Positions 20,698-30,439 of a stretch of 64,000 bases of DNA are shown piece after piece (within the stretch, counting starts at the first letter, position 1; each line of letters opens with the position of its first letter). The notes beneath the pieces were generated by a model. That model ran no database searches. It saw only the letters and a list, made by a program, of their open reading frames with translations, and had not been told where the DNA came from. The stretch covers positions 620,001-684,000 of the forward strand of contig CP025776.1 in the NCBI GenBank assembly GCA_002886105.1. The letters are read 5' to 3'. The stretch comes from Enterobacter sp. EA-1. GTDB taxonomy: Bacteria > Pseudomonadota > Gammaproteobacteria > Enterobacterales > Enterobacteriaceae. Both the position numbers and the translations under genes were made by a program.

Positions 20698-21092
20698 TCA
20701 CCGGATGTGGCCCAGTGAACGATCTTCCGCTGCGCCCTGTATTAATCGCGTCAGCTCCTCACAGCGGATAATCAACCCGTCCTGTAGCGTAAAATGCGCC
20801 GTGACGTCGACATGTGATACCCCGCCTCCTTTCTTGCTCACCGCCACTCGGTGGTGGGTGAGAACATCCTGATGTTGACCGGCAATGGCGATCATCGTCA
20901 CCTCAATTGACTCTGCCAGCTGTTTAAGCTTTGCCATATGTTCAACAAAACTGCGGAAGTCCAGCGATTCCCCGTCTACATACTGGCGATACTGCGGCGA
21001 AAAGAACTCACGGATTTTGGCTTCATCATGTTCCGGGTTGCAGACAATAGAATGCAATGCCACCGGGCAACGCGCTGAGAGACATCTGACAT
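20698..21092 (-). CDS. Nuclear transport factor 2 / SnoaL-like protein
   Basis: Small cone-shaped-fold (NTF2-like, SnoaL) domain protein of about 130 residues; such proteins are isomerases, cyclases or ligand binders, and no substrate can be named. The core runs from HSIVCNPEHDEAKIREFF to VDVTAHFTLQDGLIIRCEEL. A likely start is ATG at 21092 (MSDVSQRVA) with a frame slip at about 21066; otherwise a GTG at 21063. It is divergent from the araC-type gene across about 93 bp, so it may be that regulator's target. Confidence 0.6.
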
Positions 21093-21185
21093 CGGTTGAT
21101 CCTCATTGTTAGGGTAAGCAGAGGATATCGCTGCCGGGCAACGGTATATTAACCGTAATCAGACATTAAATACGGTGAATCAGCC

Positions 21186-21919
21186 ATGTTGATTGTGCAC
21201 AGCCAGCAACTTACACACCACAGCAGACACACAACCGAATGGCATCAGCATGCCACCGGGCAGTTGTTTTGCATTCGACGCGGCATGATGATCGTGCAGA
21301 CAGAACACGTACAGTGGGCGTTGACGCCAGCGACTATCGGCTGGTTTCCGGCGCATTTACGCCACTGTGCACACCGGACTGTGGGTGAAGTCGACGGGAT
21401 AAGTATGCAGGTTGAAGGGGGAGGCTTTCTGCGCACAGGCTGGCGTCTGGCCTGCCGATCCGTTTTGCTGTTGCTGATGGAGCGGATGGCTGGCAGTGAA
21501 GGCCACCGCCAGCAGCATTTGCTGGCGGTGATGCGTGACGAAATCCATCACGCGCCCGCCGCACCGCTGCAACTGCCGTTTCCGGATGATCGGCGGGCAA
21601 GGCAGGTTGCAGAGTATCTGTTGCTCAAGCCGCACAGTCCGCTTTCTCAGGCACAGCTGGCGTCGACCTTCGGCATGAGTACCCGCACATTAAGCCGGTT
21701 GTTCAGCCAGCAAACCGGTGTGTGTTTCAGCCAGTGGCGACAGCAGACCCGGATCCTTGCTGCGATGGGCTGGTTGCTTAAGGGGGCATCGGTTAGCGAA
21801 ACGGCTGAACAGTGCGGTTATGAGAATGTCAGCGCATTTATTGCGGCGTTCAAACAGCGCTTTGCCATGACACCGGGAGAGTTCCGCGCGCAGCGGGAGT
21901 GTCGTCCCCGGCGTTTTAA
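21186..21919 (+). CDS. AraC-family transcriptional regulator (cupin + HTH)
   Basis: Regulator with an N-terminal cupin-like sensor (HATGQLFCIRRGMMIVQTEH) and a C-terminal double helix-turn-helix; SQAQLASTFGMSTRTLSRLF and VSETAEQCGYENVSAFIAAF are the two DNA-reading helices of the AraC/NimR type. The open frame runs to 22193, but a one-base slip near 21900 gives a stop at 21917-21919, about 245 residues. That is a normal size and avoids a 280-bp overlap with the convergent gene. The ligand is unknown. Confidence 0.75.
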
Positions 21920-22437
21920 TGCGCGCCGATCAGAGGCCAATAGGCTGATAGCCCTGCCATTCTGGTGTGAAATGTGCCGCTGTCATCGGGCGTCAGGTGG
22001 ATGTACAAATCGCCGATTTTTTCCAGCAGCAGGCAGTCATCCACCTCTTTCAGGTTATCTTTATGCTGTTGCAGCGCGCCGGTTAACAGACTGGCAAGCG
22101 CCTTTGCTTTGGCCTGCACAGCGTCAGTGGCAACGAAAAGATCAAACGCGTGCAGCTCGGCAAGCGTCTCCGGGTGATAAGCGCCGGCATTGACAAAGAA
22201 CAGACGGGGCGCGGTAGCTGGCGGTTTTTTCTGCGGCCAGCGTAATACGGTAGCCATCAGCCCAGTTAATGCTGGCATAGCCGTCGATGTGCACTTTGTC
22301 TTTATCGCCATACCAGGGCTTCCCGCAGCGCAGGCCAGGGCCTCTTTGGGATCGCGTGCGGCGACAAACTGAATATCGTGCACTTCGATGTTTGATTTTC
22401 CTGCGTTACCGCCAAGATAAAACATGTATAGCTGCAT
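21916..22437 (-). CDS. DUF1543 domain-containing protein
   Basis: Protein of the DUF1543 family; no activity is known. It starts MQLYMFYLGGNAGKSNIEVH, the family signature, and ends TRMAGLSAYWPLIGAH. Between about residues 30 and 75 the frame is wrong: GCCCTGG occurs twice (about 22312-22342) where EAWPALREAWYGDKDK is expected from GCCTGG, and later compensation restores the frame near 22205. About 173 residues. It meets the araC-type gene tail to tail. Confidence 0.7.
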   Translation of the reverse strand: MQLYMFYLGGNAGKSNIEVHDIQFVAARDPKEALACAAGSPGMAIKTKCTSTAMPALTGLMATVLRWPQKKPPATAPRLFFVNAGAYHPETLAELHAFDLFVATDAVQAKAKALASLLTGALQQHKDNLKEVDDCLLLEKIGDLYIHLTPDDSGTFHTRMAGLSAYWPLIGAH

Positions 22438-22565
22438 CCCTTTTCTCCTTTATCTCTGTAAGCGAGCCTATTCCATCATCGTTATATATTTTTGTATATA
22501 ACGAAATGAAGAAAGGGGAGGGAATATCAACAGGGAGATGCCCCGGCGAGCACCGGGGCGGTCAG

Positions 22566-22721
22566 TCAGGCTGTGGCTTCTTCTTCCGCCAGCCGGATTT
22601 CGGCTTCGGCGACAATGGCTTCCAGCTCTGTCAACATCTCTTCAAACCCAAACGCGCGGGCGGCATCGTGGGAGGCGGATTGCGCACTTTCTGATAGGGT
22701 ACTTTTGCTACTTCTGTTCAT
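22566..22721 (-). CDS. yhaL: Small protein YhaL
   Basis: An unbroken 51-residue protein starting MNRSSKSTLSESAQ and ending in the conserved acidic helix FGFEEMLTELEAIVAEAEIR followed by LAEEEATA. This C-terminal half is close to E. coli YhaL (54 aa); the N-terminal basic/serine part differs. Function is unknown. It lies 24 bp downstream of yhaK on the same strand, as in E. coli, and is too short for many gene callers. Confidence 0.85.
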   Translation of the reverse strand: MNRSSKSTLSESAQSASHDAARAFGFEEMLTELEAIVAEAEIRLAEEEATA

Positions 22722-22745
22722 TGACTTACCTGCGTAACGCAACTA

Positions 22746-23448
22746 TCACACCGGTAAATCTATCAGTAATGCACGTAAAGGCGTATCGGCAACCAGTGTT
22801 ATGTTAGCCTCGTCACGAATAAATGCGCCGTCACCGCAGGTCAGGGCTTCCTTCGCTTCGCAGTGCGTTACCGCATGCACCGTCCCGTGAATGGATTGCA
22901 AATACGCCCGCGGGCCATGTAACTGAATACTCAGTTCTTCGCCTTTTTCCATCCTCAATATGGTGCAGCCAAACCTGCTGACGCAGTTGCAAACTCTCCG
23001 GCTGCCATCCGGCGAGGCCAGTAACTGTTGCGGTCGCGAGGTGATCATGACTTTCTGCACCGGCGGGTTTTCCCGCTCCGGGCAGGCATCAAGCCATAAC
23101 TGCATACGCGTTAACGACTTATCTTTGCTCAGGTTATGTTCGCTGTAGCTGATGCCGGGCTGGGTGGCAATCAGCAGCGCTTCGCCCGCTTTCGCACACC
23201 GGACATGGTTGCCTTCGCTGTCGCGATATTCGGCTTCGCCTTCCAGAATCAGGTTCAGAATATCCACCTTCGGGTAGGTGCGCGGCTGGAAAGACGCGCC
23301 CGGGGCGAGACTTCGGTTTAATACACGCAGTGAGGCATAGCCCAGAAGTTTCGGGTCAAAGTAGTGTCCAAAAGAAAAAGTGTAGCGGGCCTGGAAGCCA
23401 GCCGAAGTCAGCTTGTCCGCATTGTTTTGCTGTACGGGTAGTAATCAT
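22746..23448 (-). CDS. yhaK: Pirin-family bicupin YhaK
   Basis: Redox-sensitive bicupin of the pirin family, about 233 residues. The start at 23448 gives MITTRTAKQCGQADFGWL; the first shift is near 23385 (ARYTFSFGHYFDPK follows). Downstream, DILNLILEGEAEYRDSEGNH forms the metal-site strand and the C-terminus LVADTPLRALLIDLPV is as in E. coli. Another pair of shifts lies near 22965-23020. It is divergent from yhaJ, which in E. coli is its neighbouring LysR-type regulator. Confidence 0.9.
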
Positions 23449-23554
23449 AGTTATTGACCTCCTCTTTACTTGAAACAATGTTAAAGGTATGGACGCTTCA
23501 TTGTTAGCCAGATATTCTGCCCGGTATGTTCAAATTTCCTGAATGAGAACAAAA

Positions 23555-24453
23555 ATGGCGAAGAAAGGGCGCTTACGCTGGAAGCGCTGCGCGTAATGGA
23601 TGCAATTGATCGGCGCGGGAGCTTCGCGGCGGCAGCGGATGAGTTAGGGCGCGTTCCTCCGCGCTGAGCTACACCATGCAGAAACTGGAAGAAGAGCTGG
23701 ATGTGGTGCTGTTTGATCGCTCCGGACACCGGACAAAATTCACCAACGTCGGGCGCATGCTGCTGGAGCGCGGCCGTGTGTTGCTGGAAGCCGCAGACAA
23801 ACTCACTACCGACGCTGAAGCGCTGGCGCGTGGTTGGGAAACACACCTGACGCTGGTGACGGAAGCGCTGGTGCCGACGGTTGAGCTGTTCCCGCTGGTG
23901 GATCGTCTGGCGGCGAAGGCCAACACGCAGCTGTCTATTATCACTGAAGTGCTGGCAGGGGCGTGGGAGCGGCTGGAGCAGGGACGGGCGGATATCGTTG
24001 TCGCGCCGGATATGCACTTTCGATCGTCATCCGAAATCAACTCGCGCAAGCTGTACTCCGGTGATGAATGTGTACGTTGCCGCGCCAGATCACCCCATTC
24101 ACCATGAGCCCAGAGCCGTTGTCGGAAGTGACGCGCGTGAAATACCGTGGCGTCGCAGTGGCGGACACCGCGCGCGAGCGTCCTGTGCTGACGGTGCAGT
24201 TGCTGGATAAACAGCCAAGGCTGACGGTAAGCACCATTGAGGACAAACGCCGGGGCGCTGCTGGCCGGGCTGGGCGTAGCGACCATGCCTTACCCGCTGG
24301 TGGAGCAGGATATTGCGGAAGGGCGTTTGCGGGTGGTGAGCCCGGAATACACCAGCCAGGGTGGACATTATTATGGCTGGCGGCGCGACAGTATGGGCGA
24401 AGGTAAAAGCCCGGTGCTTGCGCGAAATCCCGAAACTGTTTGCCGGTAAATAA
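23555..24453 (+). CDS. yhaJ: LysR-family regulator YhaJ
   Basis: LysR-type transcription factor of about 298 residues. The winged helix at the N-terminus is clear (DAIDRRGSFAAAADELG, then SYTMQKLEEELDVVLFDRSG), followed by the periplasmic-binding-like effector domain. It starts ATG at 23555; MAKERALTLEALRV requires one A lost near 23564. Other breaks near 23653, 24060, 24255 and 24365. In E. coli YhaJ responds to quinone-like or nitroaromatic breakdown compounds and activates yqjF and neighbours, which also lie nearby here. Confidence 0.9.
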
Positions 24454-24486
24454 GTGACCGTTTTGCCGGGTGCGCTGCGGTCACTT

Positions 24487-24830
24487 TCAGGCAAAGAGTT
24501 TGGGTTCCGGCCCGAAACGGTTTTCCTGGGGCGTTCCGTGCTGGCTGTAGAAAGCCAGCAGCGCCAGCCAATCACCGGAAAGAGCAGCAGCAATAACCAG
24601 CGCCAGCTACGGTCGGTATCGTGTAAACGGCGGACCTGAACCGCAAGTGACGGCACCAGTACCAGCAGCTCATAAAGCAGGCTTAATGTGTGCCAGCCGA
24701 TGATCCTGTCCACAACATGCAGTACGCCAAAGAGAATGAGATTGACCAGCGTGAACATCCAGAATTCGCGGCGATGCGCGCGCCCGCTGAAAGTGGCGTA
24801 GTTACTAAGCACTTTAAAATACCAGTCCAT
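24487..24830 (-). CDS. yhaH: DUF805 inner-membrane protein YhaH-like
   Basis: Small DUF805 membrane protein of about 114 residues with three or four helices. It starts MDWYFKVLSNYATFSGRAHR, and the family signature RRLHDTDRSWRW sits before the last helix; the native tail is HGTPQENRFGPEPKLFA after a shift near 24565. E. coli has two paralogues here, yhaH and yhaI; only one copy is present, and the assignment to YhaH over YhaI is tentative. Convergent with yhaJ. Confidence 0.75.
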
Positions 24831-24954
24831 TCTCCACCTCGGTCAACGGTCAATTCGTTGTTTTCTAAGCGATCACTGTAAGAATAGACGGCAAAAGAGA
24901 AACGGGTAAGCGCGGAAATAAATTTTCGGGCGCGCCGTGACGCGCCCTGAAGGA

Positions 24955-25943
24955 TCAACCGAAACGACTGTCCCTGCCATGGGGTTCATCCAGATTTTGC
25001 CACGGGCCGATAGAGATAATCCCGGTCGGGTTGATGGTTTTGTGGCTACGGAAATAATGATGGCGGATGTGATCAAAATCGACGGTTTCCGCTATACCCG
25101 GCATCTGATAAATATCGCGCAGAAAACCGTGCAGGTTGAGATAGTCGTTAATGCGGTGTTTGTCGCATTTAAAATGGGTGACGTACACCGGATCAAAGCG
25201 CACCAGCGTAGTCCACAGGCGAATATCCGCTTCTGTCAGGCGGTCGCCAGTCAGATAACGGTGCCGACCGAGGATCTGTTCCAGTCGCTCCAGTGCGTTA
25301 AACACATTTACCACGGCGTCGTCATACGCCTGCTGGCTGGTGGCGAAGCCCGCTTTATAGACGCCATTGTTGACGTTATCGTAGATCCAGCCATTCAGCT
25401 CGTCGATCTGGCTGCGTAATTCTGGCGGATAGTAATCGCCTGCTTTCGCGCCCAGTCCGTCAAAGGCGGTGTTAAACATGCGGATGATTTCCGCAGATTC
25501 ATTGCTGACGATGGTGTGACGCTGTTTATCCCACAGCACCGGTACGGTAACGCGTCCGCTATAGTGGGGGTCGGCATGCAGATAGAGCTGGTAAAGAAAT
25601 TCATGCTGATACAGCGTGTCGCCGGTGGCGGCCGGGAAATCATCATCAAAGGTCCAGCCATTTTCCAGCATCAACGGGTTAACCACGGAGACGGAAATAA
25701 ACGGCTCAAGTCCTTTTAACTTGCGCAGGATCAGCGTGCGGTGCGCCCACGGGCAGGCGAGAGAAACGTACAAGTGGTATCTCTCTTTCTCAGCGGCGAA
25801 GCCACCTTCACCGGAAGGCTCCGGCGCGCGCCATCGGCGGTCAGCCAGTTGCGAAATGCGGAAACAGAGCGTTTGAATTTGCCGCCGGTGGATTGCGTGT
25901 CATACCGGGTGTCATGCCAGACGCCGTCAATCAGTTGTCCCAT
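24955..25943 (-). CDS. yqjG: Glutathionyl-hydroquinone reductase YqjG
   Basis: Xi-class glutathione transferase that reduces glutathionyl-hydroquinones; about 328 residues. The start at 25943 gives MGQLIDGVWHDTRYDTQSTG. The catalytic cysteine is in LACPWAHRTLILRKLKG, and the C-terminus GIISIGPWQNLDEPHGRDSR is conserved. A frame slip around 25800-25830 separates the N-terminal 40 residues from the rest. It lies downstream of yqjF on the same strand. Confidence 0.92.
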
Positions 25944-26021
25944 TTTGCTTCTCCTTCAGATAGCAAAAGCGAGGAGTAAACCCCTCGCTTTGCTGTGTTG
26001 GTGCTTTTCAGTATAGAGCGC

Positions 26022-26412
26022 TTACCATTTTTATTCAGCACACGGTCGATGCTGATGGCGCCCGGACCAGTGATGCCCAGCAGCAGGAAGCCGCCAGCGA
26101 TACTCAGGTTTTTCATAAACATCAGCGAGTTCACGCCTTCCGCAAAGTTGCTATGGAAGATAAATGCGGTCAGCAGCGTGAAACCGGCAGTAAACAGTGC
26201 AGTGGTGCGGGTCAGGAATCCGAACAGGATCGCCAGACCGCCGCCGAACTCAAGCAGAATGGTCAGCGGCAGGAAGAACCCCGGAACGCCCATGGCTTCC
26301 ATGTATTGCTGAGTACCCGCATAACCGGTGATTTTGCCCCAGCCAGCGGTAATAAACAGAATCGGCATCAGGATACGCGCAACCAGAAAACCAGCATCTT
26401 CTAATTTTTCAT
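26022..26412 (-). CDS. yqjF: DoxX-family membrane protein YqjF
   Basis: Four-helix DoxX/quinol-oxidase-subunit-like inner-membrane protein, about 130 residues. The native start is ATG at 26412 (MKKLEDAGFLVARI) with one A missing in the A-run; the body MPILFITAGWGKITGYAGTQ through LLLGITGPGAISIDRVLNK is almost identical to E. coli. One further A is missing near 26028, which hides the native end NKKW. In E. coli yqjF is induced by dinitrotoluene products through YhaJ. Confidence 0.9.
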
Positions 26413-26621
26413 CTTTCTCCAGTGGGGAACCACAATAGCGGCTTTAAGTAAATTTTGTGCAATTACCGGCGGATGCCGCGTGCTTGCTGTCGATGGAGAG
26501 GATATTAATCGCGACGGTGGCGGATTGTTAGCAAGGAAAACTGTCGAAATTTTTCCAAAAAAACTGGAGTAAGAGAACGGAGAGGCAGGCGATGTGCAGC
26601 CATCGCCTGTCAGGAGGGGTG

Positions 26622-26913
26622 TTATCGCGGCGCGTTAAGCGTTGCTTTAACCAGTCGCCACAGGCTCCGTGCGCTCAGACCGCGTTTGGCCCAGCGCACC
26701 AGCCTGTTGGGATGACGAACAGACCAGATAGCCATTGCGCCGCTACCCACCAGCGCCCAGGAGCGCAGGCTTAGCAGCGCGTTCCAGCCGCGATCGTAGG
26801 CGCTGGTGGCTTCCAGCCAGTCGCGGCGTCCGGCGGTGAGATCCGGTGCGTTGTTGCTGGATCTCACTGAGCAAGCGTGCTTTGCGCTTCAGACGTTCCG
26901 CTTTGTTGCTCAC
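26622..26913 (-). CDS. yqjK: YqjK-like membrane-associated protein
   Basis: About 97-residue protein of the YqjK family with one hydrophobic segment (SLRSWALVGSGAMAIWSV). Its GTG start at 26913 overlaps the yqjE stop (GTGA), giving MSNKAERLKRKARLLSEIQQ; a slip near 26850 joins this to DLTAGRRDWLEATSAYDRGW. Function is unknown; cotranscription with yqjCDE suggests a common envelope or ribosome-related role. Confidence 0.85.
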
Positions 26914-27309
26914 GGTTTTTCATCCTCCAGCAAGGCGCGGTCGTTCGCCAGCTCCTGCCGGGTATGGCGCAGCAGCGTTGAAGCCCGCGCTTTACGCAGC
27001 GTCCAGATGCCGCCAATGAGCGCCAGCACCAGCAACACCACGGTGGTTGCAATCATCGCGTTCAGACGATATTGCGGATCGATGGCCCAGATTATCAGCA
27101 CCATCAGGCTCATCAGGCCAAATGCGGCAAACAGCATGGTCAGCCCCAGCATCAGCAGCAGCTGGAATAAATTGGCTTTCTCTTCTTCCAGCTCGACAAC
27201 CGCCAGCCGCAGACGGGTCTCAACCATTTCAACAAGGATGGTCAGAATACGCTGACCAATCCCCAGCGCGCTTTGCCACCGGCCCCTGCGCGTTTCGTGG
27301 CTCCGTCAT
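26910..27309 (-). CDS. yqjE: YqjE inner-membrane protein
   Basis: Holin-like superfamily (phage_holin_3_6/YqjE) membrane protein of about 133 residues with two long helices (LFQLLLMLGLTMLFAAFGLM and AMIATTVVLLVLALIGGIWT). The start is ATG at 27309 (MTEPRNAQGP) with a slip near 27278; the region from MVETRLRLAVVELEEEKANL on is intact. It starts one base after the yqjD stop and ends overlapping the yqjK start. Confidence 0.88.
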
Positions 27310-27310
27310 A

Positions 27311-27614
27311 TCAGCGACGCGTCAACAGGACGCCCAACACCACGCCGACAGCGGCGCCGATACCCACGCTGGCCCACGGGTTTTCGCGTACGTATTCATC
27401 AGTACGGGCGGCCGCTTCACGGGTTTGACGGGCGAGCGCATCGCCGGTTTCGCCAAGACGATGGCGGCTGTCACGCAGCGCCTGTTCAGCTTTACTGCGT
27501 AACTTACTCAGCTCTTCTTTCGATTTTTCCCCGGAATTGCTCAGCACTTCTTCCGGTGGTATCCGCCGTGATTTCAAACTCAGCGCGCAGGTGGTCAGCA
27601 TTATCTTTCGACAT
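27311..27614 (-). CDS. yqjD: Ribosome-associated membrane protein YqjD (DUF883)
   Basis: ElaB/YqjD/YgaM family protein of about 100 residues that tethers stationary-phase ribosomes to the inner membrane in E. coli. It starts MSKDNADHLRAEFEITADTT; an extra base near 27555 leads to EEVLSNSGEKSKEELSKLRS. The charged helical body ends in a C-terminal membrane anchor (VGIGAAVGVVLGVLLTRR). It is first of the yqjD-yqjE-yqjK run. Confidence 0.9.
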
Positions 27615-27657
27615 AATTCTCTCCGTGGAGTGAGTGGTCATTTCCTTCATTCAGTAG

Positions 27658-28019
27658 TCACGCGCTTCCGAGGGCTTTCAGTTGTTCCTGTGCCTCTTTC
27701 AGCTTGTGTTCACGTTTGCTTATTTTGTCCGCATCGCCTTTTGCTTCGCCTCAGTCAGTTCATGACGACGTTGTGCAATCTCTTCTTTCTGTTCAGCGAT
27801 TTTTTTCTGATGGGCAGCGCGTAGCTTGCTGTCAGAACAGCTTGCGCGCACTTCGCGCAGTGCTTTGTTCAGACCGTCAATCCGGCTCTGATTGTTATGC
27901 TTTTCGGCATAGCTGATTTCTCGCTGGATCTCCTGTTCCTTCTCCTGACATGGCGTCGCGGCCTGAGAAACTGCGCTCAGAGAAAGAAGGGTCAGAGCCA
28001 GTGCGATGCGGTAATTCAT
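27658..28019 (-). CDS. yqjC: Periplasmic DUF1090 protein YqjC
   Basis: Secreted DUF1090 protein of about 120 residues. It has a clear Sec signal peptide (MNYRIALALTLLSLSAVSQA, cleavage before ATPCQ), two cysteines (CQEKE and CSDS) and a long charged helix. A single missing base near 27737 hides the native tail KGDADKISKREHKLKEAQEQ. In E. coli it is linked to acid/base stress. It lies 44 bp upstream of yqjD. Confidence 0.88.
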
Positions 28020-28166
28020 AGTCGAAACCTTCCATTGTTGGCCAGCGAAACGGTCGTTACGCCAGCATCCAGTGACAAAAAGTGAACCCTGGTTCCGTCT
28101 ACTCAAGCATAGTTAAGTTAGCGGATAACACCAAAGTGAGTGAAAAGATTCAGAATCACGGAAGGA

Positions 28167-28558
28167 TCAGCCGAATCGATGCGTGCTGTTGCGCAGGCGG
28201 GTGAGCCGGGGCGGAAGTCTGGCTGGCGTCATCATCCTGTGCGGCGATGATGTAACCGTGGGGTAATGTACGATCCAGTACGGCTTTTGCCGCGGCGCTT
28301 TGCGCGCTGGACTCAAACTTAATCAGTAGGGGTGTCGTTGTCGGGGGTAATGCTTTTAAAGTGAATGCCGTTAGCGTCAAGATGATGCCAGATGGAGAAG
28401 CCATCCGGTACGCTGACGTTCTGCGTTGCCGGGCGAATCGCCAGCGTGGATTCGCGATCCTGCAATGCAGTCCGAGGGCGAAAAAACATCACGCTGAACA
28501 GCGCCAGCGCGCAGATGCTCATCACCAGCCAGCGCTGAAACGGACGTTGCAATTCCAT
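28167..28558 (-). CDS. mzrA: EnvZ/OmpR modulator MzrA
   Basis: Bitopic inner-membrane protein that binds the sensor kinase EnvZ and links the CpxA/R response to EnvZ/OmpR. It starts MELQRPFQRWLVMSICALAL at 28558 with one N-terminal membrane helix; the periplasmic part has DGFSIWHHLDANGIHFKSIT and LDRTLPHGYIIAAQDDD. Slips near 28330 and 28205; after the second the native end RLTRLRNSTHRFG is recovered. It starts 5 bp from the yqjA stop, as in the E. coli yqjA-mzrA operon. Confidence 0.9.
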
Positions 28559-28562
28559 GCTT

Positions 28563-29221
28563 TTAACCCCGATTGCCATATTTTTCTTCCACAGAACCAC
28601 CAGCGAGCCAATCAGGCCGATCACCAGCAGCGCTACCGGAAGCAACATCAGGCAGGACATCAGTGCGTCTTCGTATTTGCGAAACACCGGCGTCTTGCCC
28701 AGCAGGTAGCCCAGCGAGGTCAGGATCAGCACCCATAACAGACCGCTCATCCAGTTGAAAACTGAAAGCGGGCATTACTCAGACCAGAAAGTCCGGCAAT
28801 AGTTGGCAACAGCGTACGAACAAATGCGATAAAACGGCCAATTAACAGCGCGGAAAGCCCGTGTTTATGAAACAGATGGTGCGCCCGCTGATGATAATGA
28901 GCGGGTAAATGCGACAGCCAGTTTTGCACAAGGCGCGTATTGCCGAGCCATCGCCCTCGGATGTAACTGAGCCAGCAACCGAGGCTCGCCGCCGCAGTCA
29001 GTAAAAGGATGGTTTGCGGGTAACCCAGCGCACCTTTGGCAATCAACACGCCAATCAATACCAGCAGGCTGTCGCCCGGAAGAAACGCTGCCGGAAGCAG
29101 GCCGTTTTCCAGAAATAAAATGACAAATAAAACAAAATAAAGCATGCCGATCATGCCCTCGGATTCGACAACGTTTCGAAATCGGCTCCAGAGGCATGAA
29201 GTAATTGGCTTAAAGTTCCAT
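28563..29221 (-). CDS. yqjA: DedA-family membrane protein YqjA
   Basis: DedA superfamily inner-membrane protein (about 220 residues), needed with YghB for envelope integrity and alkaline or drug tolerance. The native start at 29221 gives MEL then, after a slip, [17 protein letters not shown]. The DedA motifs [20 protein letters not shown] and [20 protein letters not shown] are clear; the carboxy end KKKYGNRG needs one A added near 28578. A break at about 28755 joins the segment beginning [10 protein letters not shown]. Confidence 0.9.
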
Positions 29222-29542
29222 TCAGTGTTCACCGGTACATCGGTTTACGTCACGCCCGGAACAGCACGGCGATGCGTTTTAATACATTATGGTCGCTCGT
29301 GACACGCCGGTGCGGCATATTCCCGGAAAAGACGCTGGGAGCAAACTAACATGATGGCGAAATGCATCCAATTGTAACAAAGGCTGACGTTATACGTCAG
29401 TCGGAAAAAAGCGTTTCGGTGATGATTTTGCTTGTCGGGAGAGGGGGGTGGCGAGGCTATTTACAAACGCTGACACTCTATACTTTTACTTACCCAAAAT
29501 CGACGACGGGCGCAGCGTAACTCTGCACCCGGAAAGCCGTTT
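29222..29542. other. yqjA upstream region, no gene seen
   Basis: 321 bp between the exuR stop and the yqjA start, both on the minus strand. It should hold the yqjA-mzrA promoter (CpxR-controlled in E. coli), but I see no clear tandem GTAAA box. No open frame with recognisable features. Confidence 0.5.
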
Positions 29543-30318
29543 TTACTTGGTGCCGGTGGCGGCGGTATCGAGATGCACCACCGGGTTTTCCGCAAACAGA
29601 TAACGGTCTGCGTTGAATTCAAAATCGTCGCTGGTTTCGTTAAACAGCATCTGTTTGGTATTTTCCAGATGTTGCCACATCGCCAGTTTTGCCGCGTGTG
29701 GATCTTTACGGATTAACGCCCGCAGGATCTGGTCATGGTCATCGCACCAGTTATCCACCGTACGTAAGTCGATGTGATCGTGCAATTTTTTCCAGTACGG
29801 GTTGTGTACGCGTTGGGTCCACATTTTTCGACAATCGCCGCCAGCGCGGTGTTTTGCGTCGCCAGCGCGACCTGCACATGGAACTGCAAATCCCACTCTG
29901 AATCGCGGAAGCACTTCTCTTTACGCGCGTTATCCTGAATTTCCATCAGCTTCATGATGTCCTGTTTCGTCACCTGAGTGGCGGCGAATTCGGCGATATT
30001 ACTTTCAATCAGCTGGCGAGCCTGCAACAGTTCAAACGGACCGTAATTGGCGAACTCGAGATTTTCATCCGGCGCTTGCGTATGCCGCGGCTGGTTAGAT
30101 ATGACATGGATGCCGGAGCCTTTACGCACTTCGACATACCCTTCCACTTCCAGCATGATGATGGCTTCACGAACCACGGTCCGGCTTACGCTTTTTCATC
30201 AGCGATGAAGCGTTCGGCGGGCAGTTTGTCCCCGACAAGATACACGCCTTGCTCAATACGGCTTTTTAAGCTCCGCGGCAAGCTGCTGGTACAAACGTCG
30301 TGACTCGGAGATTTCCAT
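29543..30318 (-). CDS. exuR: Hexuronate regulon repressor ExuR
   Basis: GntR/FadR-family repressor of galacturonate/glucuronate catabolism, about 258 residues. The start at 30318 gives [15 protein letters not shown]; the winged HTH continues through [20 protein letters not shown]. The FCD-type ligand domain includes [20 protein letters not shown] and [20 protein letters not shown]. Frame breaks near 30265, 30190 and 29828. It follows exuT on the same strand behind a terminator; the exuT/uxaC intergenic region is its expected target. Confidence 0.92.
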
Positions 30319-30391
30319 ATGAGCTCCGGCAGGAAAGAAGGGCAATAGTAGATTTGTTATACCACTTTTACCTGATTCTCACCTGATAACG

Positions 30392-30419
30392 AAAAAGCCG
30401 CCCCTGCAAGGCGGCTTTT
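30392..30419 (-). terminator. Intrinsic terminator of exuT
   Basis: On the minus strand AAAGCCGCC-TTGCAGG-GGCGGCTTTTTC: eight-base stem and T-run, 21 bp after the exuT stop and upstream of exuR. Confidence 0.88.
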
Positions 30420-30439
30420 GTCAACATTAATGCGGTGAA

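Noticed and set aside
21920-22193. C-terminal extension of the AraC regulator
   Set aside because: The extra ~90 residues are antisense to the DUF1543 gene and have no similarity to AraC proteins; a one-base slip gives a normal stop.
24099-24830. 243-residue protein on the minus strand beginning with the DUF805 sequence
   Set aside because: Only the first ~110 residues are DUF805; the rest is antisense to yhaJ after a missed stop at 24487.
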